Shown: piece after piece, positions 7,228 to 15,062 of the stretch | How the letters are laid out: every line of letters begins with the position of its first letter | Position numbering within the stretch: position 1 is the first letter of the stretch | DNA from: Eubacterium aggregans | GTDB lineage: Bacteria; Bacillota; Clostridia; Eubacteriales; Eubacteriaceae | Direction of reading: 5' to 3' | DNA: 64,000 bases | Assembly: GCF_900107815.1 (NCBI RefSeq) | Contig: NZ_FNRK01000005.1 | Span: 78,699 to 142,698, forward strand | Position numbers and translations under genes: made by a program | Notes under the pieces: generated by a model | Databases searched by the model: none | What the model was told of the DNA's origin: nothing | Seen by the model: only the letters and a program-made list of their open reading frames with translations

Positions 7228-8688
7228 ATGAGTAATACTTTAAAGGGGAATTTATTTTCAACGTTCTTTTCCAAGGAAGATATCGAATTGATGCACGAAA
7301 ACGTCCTGCGGGTCTGTGGCGAGGTCGGTGTCAAATTTGAAGATGAAGAAGCTTTAGAAATCTTCCGGGAACACGGCGCAAAGATCGATGGGGATCTCGT
7401 ATTTTTAGATGAAGCCCTCATCACCAAGGCCCTGTCCACTGTTCCGGAATCCTTCGAAATCGTCGGGCCCTCCAGTAAGCTGGAGATCGGCATCGGCAAG
7501 GATCTGATCATCGCCCCCACCAATGGCTGTCCGAAGCTGGAGGATTGGGACCACACCTACCGCCCGGTAAATTCTGATGATTTAGTGGATTTCTATAAGA
7601 TTATCAACAGCAGCGATGTGTATGGCATTTCCAGCCAGGTGGCTGCGGATATTCCTGGTTTTGAAGATTGCCCCACGGAATCTGCCCTGGCCCAGATGGC
7701 CATGATGGCCAAGTATTCCACCAAGCCCATGTACAATATCCTGGGTATCACCCCCCACAATTACAAATGCGGCACCGCTAAGGAAGGGGCGCGGGCCTGT
7801 ATCCAGCTCATTAAACAATACATGGATAATTTCGACGATTATGTGTGCTACTCTGGTATGTGCGTCCTGCCGCCACTGACCGTTGGCTGGGATGCCGTCC
7901 AGCATTACATGGCCTTCGCCGAAGAAAATCAGCCTATTACCATTACCACCTGCTCCATGACAGCTATGACGGCACCGCCGTCCCTCATGGGCTCCATCGT
8001 CTCGGACTTTGCCAATATGCTAGCTGTAGCGGTACTCATCCAGTTAAAGAACCCGGGCCTGCCTGTCATTCTCAGTCCCTTCTCATCCATCGCCGACCTC
8101 CGGGAGGTCCGCCTGATGACCGGAGCACCGGAATTCCTGCTGATTATGCTCGGACACCTGGCCCTGGGGGATTACTACCGAATTCCCATCCGCTGTAGTG
8201 GCTCCTTGGCCGATGGCAATACCTTCGACTACCAGGCTGGTGTGGAGAGTACTCTGGGCGCCCTGGCCATCGCTTTAACCAACGGCTGTATCCTGCCCCA
8301 TGCCTCCGGCGACTTGTCCAACTTCAACCTGCTGAGCTTCCCTAAATTCATGATGGATGAAGAAATGCTGCGATACATGAAACGGCTGCGCCAGGGTGTG
8401 ATGATTTCTGAAAAGAAAGCCAACTTTGACCTGATTAAAAAGGTGGGCCCCCGTGGTGTCTATTTAACGGGCCGGACACCCAAGGATTACCGCCAGGAAA
8501 CCTATCTGACTACCCCGGTGTTCAACCGCGGCACTTCCACTCCCGAAGGCATCGCCGCAACCCCACCCATTGAAGAACGGGCCTACAAGGTCTTTAAAGA
8601 ACGTATCGAAAACTATCAGCTCCCAGATATGACGAAGACCCAAAGGGATCTCTTGAATAAGCATCTTCCTAAGAAGTATCAGTTCTAG
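7228..8688 (+). CDS. MttB-superfamily (non-pyrrolysine) quaternary amine:corrinoid methyltransferase
   Basis: A 486-residue protein of the trimethylamine methyltransferase (MttB) superfamily, visible in the N-terminal LMHENVLRVCGEVGVKFEDE region, the APTNGCPKLEDWD segment and the long TIM-barrel-like middle (NILGITPHNYKCG, ITTCSMTAMTAPPSLMG). There is no internal TAG, so it belongs to the pyrrolysine-free branch (MtgB/MtpB/MtcB type). Characterised members demethylate glycine betaine, proline betaine, carnitine or related compounds and pass the methyl group to a cognate corrinoid protein. Here the partners are probably the proteins at 11826 (corrinoid) and 12731 (MeTr). The gene stands alone between a sigma54 promoter and a terminator. 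The BCCT and MFS genes downstream point to a zwitterionic quaternary amine, but the exact substrate cannot be read from sequence. Confidence 0.9.
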   Translation: MSNTLKGNLFSTFFSKEDIELMHENVLRVCGEVGVKFEDEEALEIFREHGAKIDGDLVFLDEALITKALSTVPESFEIVGPSSKLEIGIGKDLIIAPTNGCPKLEDWDHTYRPVNSDDLVDFYKIINSSDVYGISSQVAADIPGFEDCPTESALAQMAMMAKYSTKPMYNILGITPHNYKCGTAKEGARACIQLIKQYMDNFDDYVCYSGMCVLPPLTVGWDAVQHYMAFAEENQPITITTCSMTAMTAPPSLMGSIVSDFANMLAVAVLIQLKNPGLPVILSPFSSIADLREVRLMTGAPEFLLIMLGHLALGDYYRIPIRCSGSLADGNTFDYQAGVESTLGALAIALTNGCILPHASGDLSNFNLLSFPKFMMDEEMLRYMKRLRQGVMISEKKANFDLIKKVGPRGVYLTGRTPKDYRQETYLTTPVFNRGTSTPEGIAATPPIEERAYKVFKERIENYQLPDMTKTQRDLLNKHLPKKYQF

Positions 8689-8721
8689 GTTATCCCGTCA
8701 ATTGATTTTAAAAATGTGGTT

Positions 8722-8757
8722 AAGCGGCAGAGTGCAGGACGGTTCTGCCGCTTTCTT
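8722..8757 (+). terminator. intrinsic terminator after the MttB-family gene
   Basis: Ten-base stem AAGCGGCAGA / TCTGCCGCTT with a 12-base loop followed by TTCTTTC. It separates the sigma54-controlled methyltransferase gene from the MFS gene. Confidence 0.8.
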
Positions 8758-8792
8758 TCAACTCTGTCGATGAATCGACAAAAGGAATGATT

Positions 8793-10103
8793 ATGAGAAA
8801 TAAAGAAGAAATAACCTACAAACAACTGAGCAAATTCCAACGCGCCCTGATGATTTTCTTATCCGGTGCCGGAAGCGGGATTATTTACGTTCCGGTTTAC
8901 CTAAAAAACGTATTTTACGAGCCTTTGCTGGTGGGCCTGAATGTCAGTAATGCCCAGCTGGGCTTCTTAACGGGGATGTATGGCATCATGGCCACCATCT
9001 TGTACATTCCCTGTGGTATTGTGGCCGATAAATTTCGCATCCGTACCCTGGCGGCCGGGGGGTTTATCAGCACCGCTGCCGTGGTGCTCTGGTATTCCTT
9101 CCTGCCATCCTACGCCATTCTGGTGCTGATTTTCGCCCTTTTGGCCGTGACGACCATCCTCATTTTCTGGGGCTGTCGGTATAAGCTCCTCCGCTTCTCC
9201 GGCTCAGAGAGGGACTATCCCCTCATCGTTGGGATCAGTTACGCCCTGTACGGTTTAGGGGGACTGGTCATCAATGCGGCCACCCTCTCGGTATTCAATT
9301 CTACACCGGATTACCGGACCGGCGTTCAGATTTCCCTCATCTTCCTGGCCGTGGTCATCCTGGTGCTGGGCATTGTTTCCTGGATTGCCATTCCTAAATT
9401 CAAGGGGGAAATCGTCACCGATCCGGATAAGAAGTTCAACGTCAACGAATTCCTTCAGGCCCTCAAGACCCCAGGGGTATGGCTGGCCAGCACCACCCTG
9501 TTCTTTGTCATGATTGTCTACATGGGCATGAATTACACCACGCCCTACCTGACCAATGTCTTCCTGGCTCCTCTGACCCTGGTCAGTATCGTCGGGATGA
9601 TTCGCTACTATGGCATTGCCATCGTGGCCTCGCCCCTTATGGGGAGTTTGGCCAAAAAAGTGGGCTCTCCCTCTAAGGTGACCTTCATCGCCATGGCAGC
9701 TTCCGCCCTTTGCGTTGGGGGCTATTTAATCCTCCCCACCACAGCGACCTTCCTGACAATGGCCATCATCATTACCCTGCTGCTGGGATTTGTGGCTAAC
9801 GGTGCCTACGGCGTAGCGTCCTCCCTTTTAACAGAAACCCATGTTCCGGCCCATATCTTTGGTGCCGCCACCGGCCTGCTTTCCGTTATTGGATTCCTTC
9901 CAGAAAGCTTTATGGCCCAAATTTTCGGAACCTTTATTGATAACTATGCCAACACAGGATATAATTATATTTTCATCTGTCTGTTGGTCAGTGCCCTTAT
10001 CGCCATGGTTTTCTGTGTGATCACCCTGCGTTATGTCAAGAAACACAAAGGGGAAAACGGCGATCCTGTTCCTGTTGAGGAGAACACCCGGGAATCGTTG
10101 TAA
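8793..10103 (+). CDS. MFS transporter
   Basis: 436 residues with about 12 hydrophobic membrane segments. The motif YIPCGIVADKFRIRTLAAGG after helix 2 matches MFS motif A (Gly-x3-Asp-x2-x-Arg), and a cytoplasmic loop (FKGEIVTDPDKKFN) lies between the two six-helix halves. The ATG at 8793 is chosen because AAAGGA lies six bases upstream; the ATG two codons earlier directly abuts the same site. The gene lies between the MttB-family gene and a BCCT gene, so uptake of the methylated substrate or export of its demethylated product is plausible (inference). General fold resembles oxalate/formate-antiporter-like MFS proteins, but substrate is unknown. Confidence 0.85.
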   Translation: MRNKEEITYKQLSKFQRALMIFLSGAGSGIIYVPVYLKNVFYEPLLVGLNVSNAQLGFLTGMYGIMATILYIPCGIVADKFRIRTLAAGGFISTAAVVLWYSFLPSYAILVLIFALLAVTTILIFWGCRYKLLRFSGSERDYPLIVGISYALYGLGGLVINAATLSVFNSTPDYRTGVQISLIFLAVVILVLGIVSWIAIPKFKGEIVTDPDKKFNVNEFLQALKTPGVWLASTTLFFVMIVYMGMNYTTPYLTNVFLAPLTLVSIVGMIRYYGIAIVASPLMGSLAKKVGSPSKVTFIAMAASALCVGGYLILPTTATFLTMAIIITLLLGFVANGAYGVASSLLTETHVPAHIFGAATGLLSVIGFLPESFMAQIFGTFIDNYANTGYNYIFICLLVSALIAMVFCVITLRYVKKHKGENGDPVPVEENTRESL

Positions 10104-10140
10104 TTCGATTACGCTTTAATTTTAAATGATCCAATGGTTG

Positions 10141-10184
10141 AAAGGAAACACTGATGTAATCTGTAATCAGTGCTTCCTTATTTT
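10141..10184 (+). terminator. hairpin terminator/attenuator between MFS and BCCT genes
   Basis: AAGGAAACACTGAT pairs with ATCAGTGCTTCCTT (one mismatch), ten-base loop, followed by ATTTTA. It ends only 16 bp before the BCCT start codon, so the BCCT gene must be expressed through this hairpin or from a promoter inside it. Confidence 0.7.
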
Positions 10185-10199
10185 AGACGGGATGTTATT

Positions 10200-11735
10200 A
10201 TGAAAAAACAAGTGAATGATCTCCGTCCCTTTTCCAATGTTGCCAAGGGTACGGTCATCAGTGTTTTATGCATCATTACCTTGATTTGTGCCCTGCTCCT
10301 GATGTTTCCCAATAAATCCGAAGGCATAATCACGGATCTTAATGGAATTATCAGCAGCAATCTCGGCTTTGTGTACGTCTGGCTGACCTTTTTATCCATC
10401 ATCGCTTGTGTGGCATTGGGCTGCAGCAAGTACGGTAAGATTAAGCTTGGGGAAGGGAAAAAGGCCTTCTCTGAATTTTCCTGGGCCTCCATGATGTTCT
10501 GTGCCTCCATGGCGGCGGGCTTTATCTATTGGGGCAGCATCGAATGGGCCAGCCATTATATCGCGCCCCCCTTCGGAATTGAGCCCGAAAGCTGGCTGGC
10601 CGCTGAGTACGCCGCCACCATCCCCATTTTCAATTGGGGGATTTCGGCCTGGAGCCTGTACCTTATTCCTGCGGTGGCCTTTGCCTTCATCCATTTCAAT
10701 AAAAAGAGTGAGAAATTTGATGTGGGCAATGCCTGCCGCCCAATCTTTGGAGACCGTGTGGATGGCTGGCTGGGCCAGGTCCTTAATGTCTTCTTTATCC
10801 TGGGTATCCTGGGTGGGGTTGGAACCGCCCTGGGCATTGGCTCCCCTTTGGTTTCGGCCTGCCTGAATAAATTATTCAATATCCCGGATACGCCCCTGCT
10901 GCGGTTTATCGTCATTATCATCGTGTCCTGCATCTTTACCATTAGCGCCTACAAGGGGATCAATAAAGGGATTAAGATCTTAAGTGATATCAATATTTAT
11001 CTCATGCTGGGCACCGTCATCTTTTTATTCATCTTTGGACCGACCACCTTTATTCTGAAGATGCAAACCACCTCCATCGGTGTTATGCTGGATGAATTCG
11101 TCCGGCTGAGTACCTGGCTGGACCCCGTGGGGGTCAGCGCCGGATATCCCGAAAACTGGACGGTGTTTTATTGGGCCTGGTGGATGAGCTACTCCATCTT
11201 CATGGGGATCTTCGTCGCCAAAATCTCGGGGGGACGTACCGTTCGTCAGGTCATTTTTGGTGGATTGGGCTACGGCTTCCTGGGCTCCTTCGTATTTTTC
11301 TCTGTCTTTGGCAATTACTTTATGGGGGTCCAGCTCTTCGGCAACTTCAATATTCTGGAGAGCCTTCAAACCGCTGGCGGCCCAGCCACTGTGGTAGAAG
11401 TTTTTTTCCAGCTCCCCGCCGGGACCATCTTCGTCTTTGTCATCCTGCTGACTTCTATGCTGTCCATGGCGACAAACTTCGATTCCGCCTCTTACACCAT
11501 GGCCATGGTCTCTTCACGGAAGATTCAACTGGGGGGCCGCCCCAGTAAGACCTTTTGTGTCTTTTGGGCGGTGTGTATTGCTGCCATCCCCATGATCATG
11601 ATGCTTTTGGGCGGCTCTTTAACCCAGCTCCAAACCCTCAGCGTGGTCATGGCTTTGCCCACCTGTATTCTGTATGTTATTATTTGTTTGGGCTGCTTTA
11701 AAATGCTCCGGGACTATTACAACACCCATTACTAA
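10200..11735 (+). CDS. BCCT family betaine/carnitine/choline transporter
   Basis: 511 residues, about 12 membrane segments. The BCCT signature is clear: NWTVFYWAWWMSYSIFMGIF with its Trp cluster, followed by AKISGGRTVRQ. GGVGTALGIGSPLVS and GSIEWASHY are also typical of the LeuT-fold BCCT family. The family moves quaternary ammonium compounds such as glycine betaine, carnitine or choline, by Na+ or H+ symport or by antiport (CaiT). The start MKKQVNDL is preferred to an in-frame ATG 30 bp upstream that overlaps the preceding hairpin, although its ribosome site (GACGGGATG) is weak. It probably supplies the methyl donor used by the MttB-family protein, or exchanges substrate and product. Confidence 0.92.
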   Translation: MKKQVNDLRPFSNVAKGTVISVLCIITLICALLLMFPNKSEGIITDLNGIISSNLGFVYVWLTFLSIIACVALGCSKYGKIKLGEGKKAFSEFSWASMMFCASMAAGFIYWGSIEWASHYIAPPFGIEPESWLAAEYAATIPIFNWGISAWSLYLIPAVAFAFIHFNKKSEKFDVGNACRPIFGDRVDGWLGQVLNVFFILGILGGVGTALGIGSPLVSACLNKLFNIPDTPLLRFIVIIIVSCIFTISAYKGINKGIKILSDINIYLMLGTVIFLFIFGPTTFILKMQTTSIGVMLDEFVRLSTWLDPVGVSAGYPENWTVFYWAWWMSYSIFMGIFVAKISGGRTVRQVIFGGLGYGFLGSFVFFSVFGNYFMGVQLFGNFNILESLQTAGGPATVVEVFFQLPAGTIFVFVILLTSMLSMATNFDSASYTMAMVSSRKIQLGGRPSKTFCVFWAVCIAAIPMIMMLLGGSLTQLQTLSVVMALPTCILYVIICLGCFKMLRDYYNTHY

Positions 11736-11750
11736 TCAATTTTATCGGGT

Positions 11751-11797
11751 CACTAAAAAAGCTGGAGAGGATTTTTCCACTCCAGCTTTTTTTAGTG
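11751..11797. terminator. bidirectional terminator between BCCT and corrinoid protein genes
   Basis: Long stem CACTAAAAAAGCTGGAG / CTCCAGCTTTTTTTAGTG around a short loop, with A/T runs on both sides so it can stop the convergent transcripts from both sides. Confidence 0.88.
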
Positions 11798-11825
11798 ATT
11801 TAAGGGATTGGTTTTACTTCAATAA

Positions 11826-12458
11826 CTAGGCGACCCAATTCTGGCAAATCTTAACGCCTTCCGCTGCGTTAGTCGTATAAGCATCGGCACCGACCATTTC
11901 GCAGGCTTCCTTGGTTACCGGGTTGCCGCCAATGATGAATTTCTTAGTGATACCTGCAGCCTTAAAGGCATCGATGGTATCCTTCATGGAGTCGATGGCC
12001 AGGGTTAACACGCCGCTCATTCCAATGATATCTGGATTAAATTCCTTTGCCTTTTCAACAAAGACTTCCGGAGCCACGTCAATACCGAGATCAATAACTT
12101 CTAGCCCGGCTGCTTCTGCCATACTCTTAAAGATATTTTTTCCAATGTCGTGGAGATCGCCATGGACCGTTCCAATGAGGAGCTTTCCGCCAGCCACATC
12201 GCCATCGGTACTCAGGGCCGGTTTAACGATGTTAATGGCATTGGTGAGGAGTTCTCCCGCAAAGATCAAATCACCAACAAAATATTCACCCTGTTCAAAC
12301 AGGTCCCCGACAATTGCCATCCCCTTTTGGCATGCGGCTACGGCATCCTGTGCTGCCGCTTCGTCAGGATTTTCTGCCATGAAGTCCTCTAAGAGTTCAT
12401 TGACATCATCCTCTTCCAATTCACCGACAGCCTGGGTTAATTTTTCGAGATCTAACAT
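11826..12458 (-). CDS. corrinoid (cobalamin-binding) methyl carrier protein, MtgC/MttC type
   Basis: 210 residues. Residues 1-90 form the helical cap domain (B12-binding 1) and 91-210 the Rossmann-like cobalamin domain. The full base-off/His-on motif is present: D101-L-H103-D-I-G106 in GTVHGDLHDIGKNIF, then IIGMSGVLTL and FIIGGNPV. His103 is the lower cobalt ligand in this family. The protein would accept a methyl group from the MttB-family enzyme and hand it to the MeTr at 12731. It is divergent from that MeTr gene, with both promoters in the 270-bp gap. The start has AGGAGGA eight bases upstream. Length and motif are standard, so this is the likely working partner of the system. Confidence 0.94.
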   Translation of the reverse strand: MLDLEKLTQAVGELEEDDVNELLEDFMAENPDEAAAQDAVAACQKGMAIVGDLFEQGEYFVGDLIFAGELLTNAINIVKPALSTDGDVAGGKLLIGTVHGDLHDIGKNIFKSMAEAAGLEVIDLGIDVAPEVFVEKAKEFNPDIIGMSGVLTLAIDSMKDTIDAFKAAGITKKFIIGGNPVTKEACEMVGADAYTTNAAEGVKICQNWVA

Positions 12459-12515
12459 TTTTAAAATCCTCCTCTTTGTGGCACCTCAGGTACCCGCTCT
12501 TTTGATTCTAATTTA

Positions 12516-12544
12516 ATCTTAGACCCTTTCCTTCCCTTTGTCAA
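12516..12544 (-). promoter_or_regulatory. sigma70-type promoter of the corrinoid protein gene
   Basis: On the reverse strand TTGACA, 17 bases, TAAGAT, about 60 bp before the start codon. No sigma54 element was found here, so the carrier seems controlled differently from the methyltransferase gene. Confidence 0.7.
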
Positions 12545-12626
12545 AAGCTTTCCATTATAAGTATTTGTCCCCTTTTTGTGAAAAGGATTACTCCCGCATC
12601 AGTGCTTTTTTTCTCCTATCTTTTAA

Positions 12627-12656
12627 TTGACTTCTTTTTGCCCAGAGTGCTATGAT
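12627..12656 (+). promoter_or_regulatory. sigma70-type promoter of the MeTr gene
   Basis: TTGACT, 18 bases, TATGAT, about 75 bp before the MeTr start codon. It is back to back with the corrinoid protein promoter. Confidence 0.6.
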
Positions 12657-12730
12657 TTTGATAGAAGATACAGATGCTTTTTTACGGTTAAAACCATTGT
12701 AAGATTTTGGTAGAGAGAGGAGTTTTGGTA

Positions 12731-13534
12731 ATGATTATTATTGGTGAAAAGATTAATGGAACCATTCCCGTCGTGAAAGATGCTATCGAAAGACGGGATG
12801 CCGATTTTATTGCAGACCGGGCTGTGAAGCAAGTAGAAGCAGGTGCAGACTATGTCGATGTGTGCGCCAGTACCTCCCCGGACAAAGAGATTGAAGCTCT
12901 GCGCTGGCTGATGGACGTGGTCCAGAACGTAACGGATGTACCCCTGTGTGTGGATAGCCCGGACCCGCGAGTCATCGAGGCTTGCCTGCCCTATGCCCAG
13001 AAGCCTGGCCTCATTAATTCCATTTCCGGTGAGGGGGATAAATGTGATGTCCTTCTGCCCTTGATGAAGGATACCCAGTGGGGGGTCGTCGGCCTGACCT
13101 GCGATAATGACGGTATCCCAAAGGATGTAGCCCGAAAGCTAGCCATTACCCGGGACATGGTCGAACGCGCCGCCGCCTACGGTGTCTCCGTTGATCGGAT
13201 GTACATCGATCCCTGCGTCATGGCACTCTCCGCTGAAAATGCCGCCATGCTCAACCTGACGGAAGAAATCAAGGCGATTTTAGCGGCCTTCCCAGGAATC
13301 CATGTACTAGGTGCCATCAGCAATATTTCCTTCGGCGTCCCTGCCCGGAAGCTCATGAACACCAACGCCATGACCCTGGCCATCAGCGCGGGTATGGATG
13401 CCGCCGTCATGGATCCCACCAACCGGGATATGATGGGAACCATCTACGCCACCGAAGCGCTCCTTGGACGGGATCGCCTGTGTCGAAATTACAGCAAGGC
13501 CTTCCGAAAAGGGAAGATTGGCCCAGAGAAATAG
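12731..13534 (+). CDS. methyltetrahydrofolate:corrinoid methyltransferase (MtgA-like, pterin-binding)
   Basis: 267 residues of the pterin-binding/MeTr TIM-barrel family. Landmarks: MIIIGEKINGT at the first strand, ADYVDVCAST, LCVDSPDP, LINSISGEGDK and GAISNISFGVPARK. Members such as MtgA move the methyl group from methylcob(III)alamin on the corrinoid protein to tetrahydrofolate, feeding the Wood-Ljungdahl pathway. The start is set at the ATG of MIIIGEK because AGAGAGGAG lies eight bases upstream. It is divergent from the corrinoid protein gene and followed by a strong terminator. Together with the MttB-family protein and the corrinoid protein it completes a three-component methyl-transfer system, and it is the likely exit point to central one-carbon metabolism. 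Confidence 0.93.
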   Translation: MIIIGEKINGTIPVVKDAIERRDADFIADRAVKQVEAGADYVDVCASTSPDKEIEALRWLMDVVQNVTDVPLCVDSPDPRVIEACLPYAQKPGLINSISGEGDKCDVLLPLMKDTQWGVVGLTCDNDGIPKDVARKLAITRDMVERAAAYGVSVDRMYIDPCVMALSAENAAMLNLTEEIKAILAAFPGIHVLGAISNISFGVPARKLMNTNAMTLAISAGMDAAVMDPTNRDMMGTIYATEALLGRDRLCRNYSKAFRKGKIGPEK

Positions 13535-13539
13535 AAGAA

Positions 13540-13577
13540 AAGACTGTCGCATCTCCTTGGGCGACAGTCTTTTTTTC
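13540..13577 (+). terminator. intrinsic terminator after MeTr gene
   Basis: Perfect stem AAGACTGTCGC / GCGACAGTCTT with a ten-base loop and a following T run. It lies between convergent genes. Confidence 0.9.
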
Positions 13578-13580
13578 TCC

Positions 13581-14258
13581 TTACATCCCACTCACTTTCC
13601 GCTGGGATTCCTTTTCCTGCATCCATTTTTTACAAATCTCGACGCCTTCCACCACATCCTGGGTGGCGGCATCTGCCTGGATATGTAAGCCATCATGATT
13701 GGAAACGGCTTCTCCCCCTAAAATAATGCGGTACCGACTGCGAATACCCCGTTCCTCAAGGGTTTTGATCACCCGGTTCATTTCCTCGGCGGTTTCTGAG
13801 AGCATGCCGCTCATGCCGATGATATCCGGTCGAAATCGATCGAGCTCATCCAGAACCACCTCCAGGGGCACGTCCTGCCCCAGATCCTTCACATTAAAGC
13901 CCGCCGCCTTGGCGTAGCTCACAAAGATATTTTTTCCCAGGTTATGGCAGCAGCCATACACCGAGAAAGCCAATATTTTTCCCTCGTATTTTTTTTCTGA
14001 TGCACTCCCCATGGATTGGGCATAAGCCTGAAGCCATTCCGGCAGATTCAGAACCTCATCAAGAAGGATTCCTGCAAAAATCAGATCACCGATAAAATAT
14101 TCCCCATTCTCATATTTCAGGCCAACCTTTTCCATTCCCTGCTGCATCCAACGGATGACTTCAATGGCAGGATAGCCCCGCTCCAGGGCCATGCGCACCA
14201 ATTCAATAGTCATTTCTTCGTGGAGTGCTTCAACTGAACGCACTATGCTATTTTTCAT
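13581..14258 (-). CDS. second corrinoid-type protein with altered cobalt-ligand motif (CxHxxG)
   Basis: 225 residues with the two-domain layout of methyltransferase corrinoid proteins: helical cap (LKYENGEYFIGDLIFAG) and a cobalamin-type Rossmann domain. The canonical DxHxxG is replaced by C103-C-H105-N-L-G108 in YGCCHNLGKNIF: the cobalt-ligating His and the Gly remain, but the Asp that hydrogen-bonds the His is Cys. IIGMSGMLSE and IILGGEAVS are retained. Start is placed at MKNSIV because GAGGGG lies just before it. It could be a corrinoid carrier with altered redox behaviour, a sensor, or a non-functional paralogue. It is convergent with the MeTr gene and lies next to the kdp operon. The lineage of the family is clear; activity is uncertain. 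Confidence 0.85.
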   Translation of the reverse strand: MKNSIVRSVEALHEEMTIELVRMALERGYPAIEVIRWMQQGMEKVGLKYENGEYFIGDLIFAGILLDEVLNLPEWLQAYAQSMGSASEKKYEGKILAFSVYGCCHNLGKNIFVSYAKAAGFNVKDLGQDVPLEVVLDELDRFRPDIIGMSGMLSETAEEMNRVIKTLEERGIRSRYRIILGGEAVSNHDGLHIQADAATQDVVEGVEICKKWMQEKESQRKVSGM

Positions 14259-14366
14259 ATTACCCCTCATTTACGTTCTTATGTTAGGTATCATTATAGC
14301 ACATTCTGTCATTTTTGTCCGCACTCCACAATACTTTACCCCTCATTTTTGAGGCCGCATAAAGCG

Positions 14367-15062
14367 CTACTCCGCCCGCATCATCCGATATCCGATACCC
14401 ACATGGGTTTGAATATTGGCGGCAGATGCCTGCCGGGCCAACTTTTTACGCAGCGTCGCCACCGTCACCCGCAGGCTGGCCATATCACTTTTCAAGGTGC
14501 TGCCCCAAACATGGTTTAAAATAAAGGTGTGGGTCAGGACCTTCCCTGTATTTTGTGCCAGAAGCACGAGGAGGCGGTACTCATTGGGGGTCAAGTGGAC
14601 CTCCTGGCCCGCCACCAGCACGTTACCGGCAGCGTAATCAATGGTGAGATTCCCATTAAAGTAGGCAGCATTTTCCAGGGGTTGGCCCAGGTTTGTAAGC
14701 CGCCGAATGGCCACCCGAATTCGGGCCAAAAGCTCTTCCACCGAAAAGGGCTTCGTCAGATAATCATCTGCACCAGCATCCAGGGCGATAATTTTATCCC
14801 CATCCTCCCCCCGGGCACTAATGACGATGATGGGAACCTCACTCCAGGTCCGCACCCGTTTGATAACCTCCAGGCCATCGCCATCGGGCAAACCTAAATC
14901 CAGCAGAATAACCCCTGGCTCCATTTGGGCCGCCATGCCAATGCCCTCAGCCACTGTTTGTGCCATTTGATGGAAATATCCACTGGTCTCCAGGGCTGCC
15001 GACATCAGATGCTGGAGCGCCGGATTGTCCTCTACCACCAGTATGGAATAATCATGCTTCAA
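14367..15062 (-). CDS. kdpE: KdpE response regulator
   Basis: 231 residues of the OmpR/PhoB family. Receiver domain 1-120 with acidic pocket (VVEDN), phosphoacceptor Asp55 in VILLDLGLPDGDG and switch Lys in DDYLTKPFSVEEL; winged-helix domain 130-231 ending GIGYRMMRAE. It overlaps the end of kdpD by 11 bp and is the last gene of the kdpFABCDE series. In the family, phosphorylated KdpE activates the kdp promoter when potassium or turgor is low. Its assignment rests mainly on the gene order. Confidence 0.93.
   Translation of the reverse strand: MKHDYSILVVEDNPALQHLMSAALETSGYFHQMAQTVAEGIGMAAQMEPGVILLDLGLPDGDGLEVIKRVRTWSEVPIIVISARGEDGDKIIALDAGADDYLTKPFSVEELLARIRVAIRRLTNLGQPLENAAYFNGNLTIDYAAGNVLVAGQEVHLTPNEYRLLVLLAQNTGKVLTHTFILNHVWGSTLKSDMASLRVTVATLRKKLARQASAANIQTHVGIGYRMMRAE

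Noticed and set aside
7228..8688. Pyrrolysine-type MttB with in-frame TAG
   Set aside because: The reading frame has no internal TAG; the only TAG is the terminal stop, followed shortly by a terminator, so this is the non-pyrrolysine branch.
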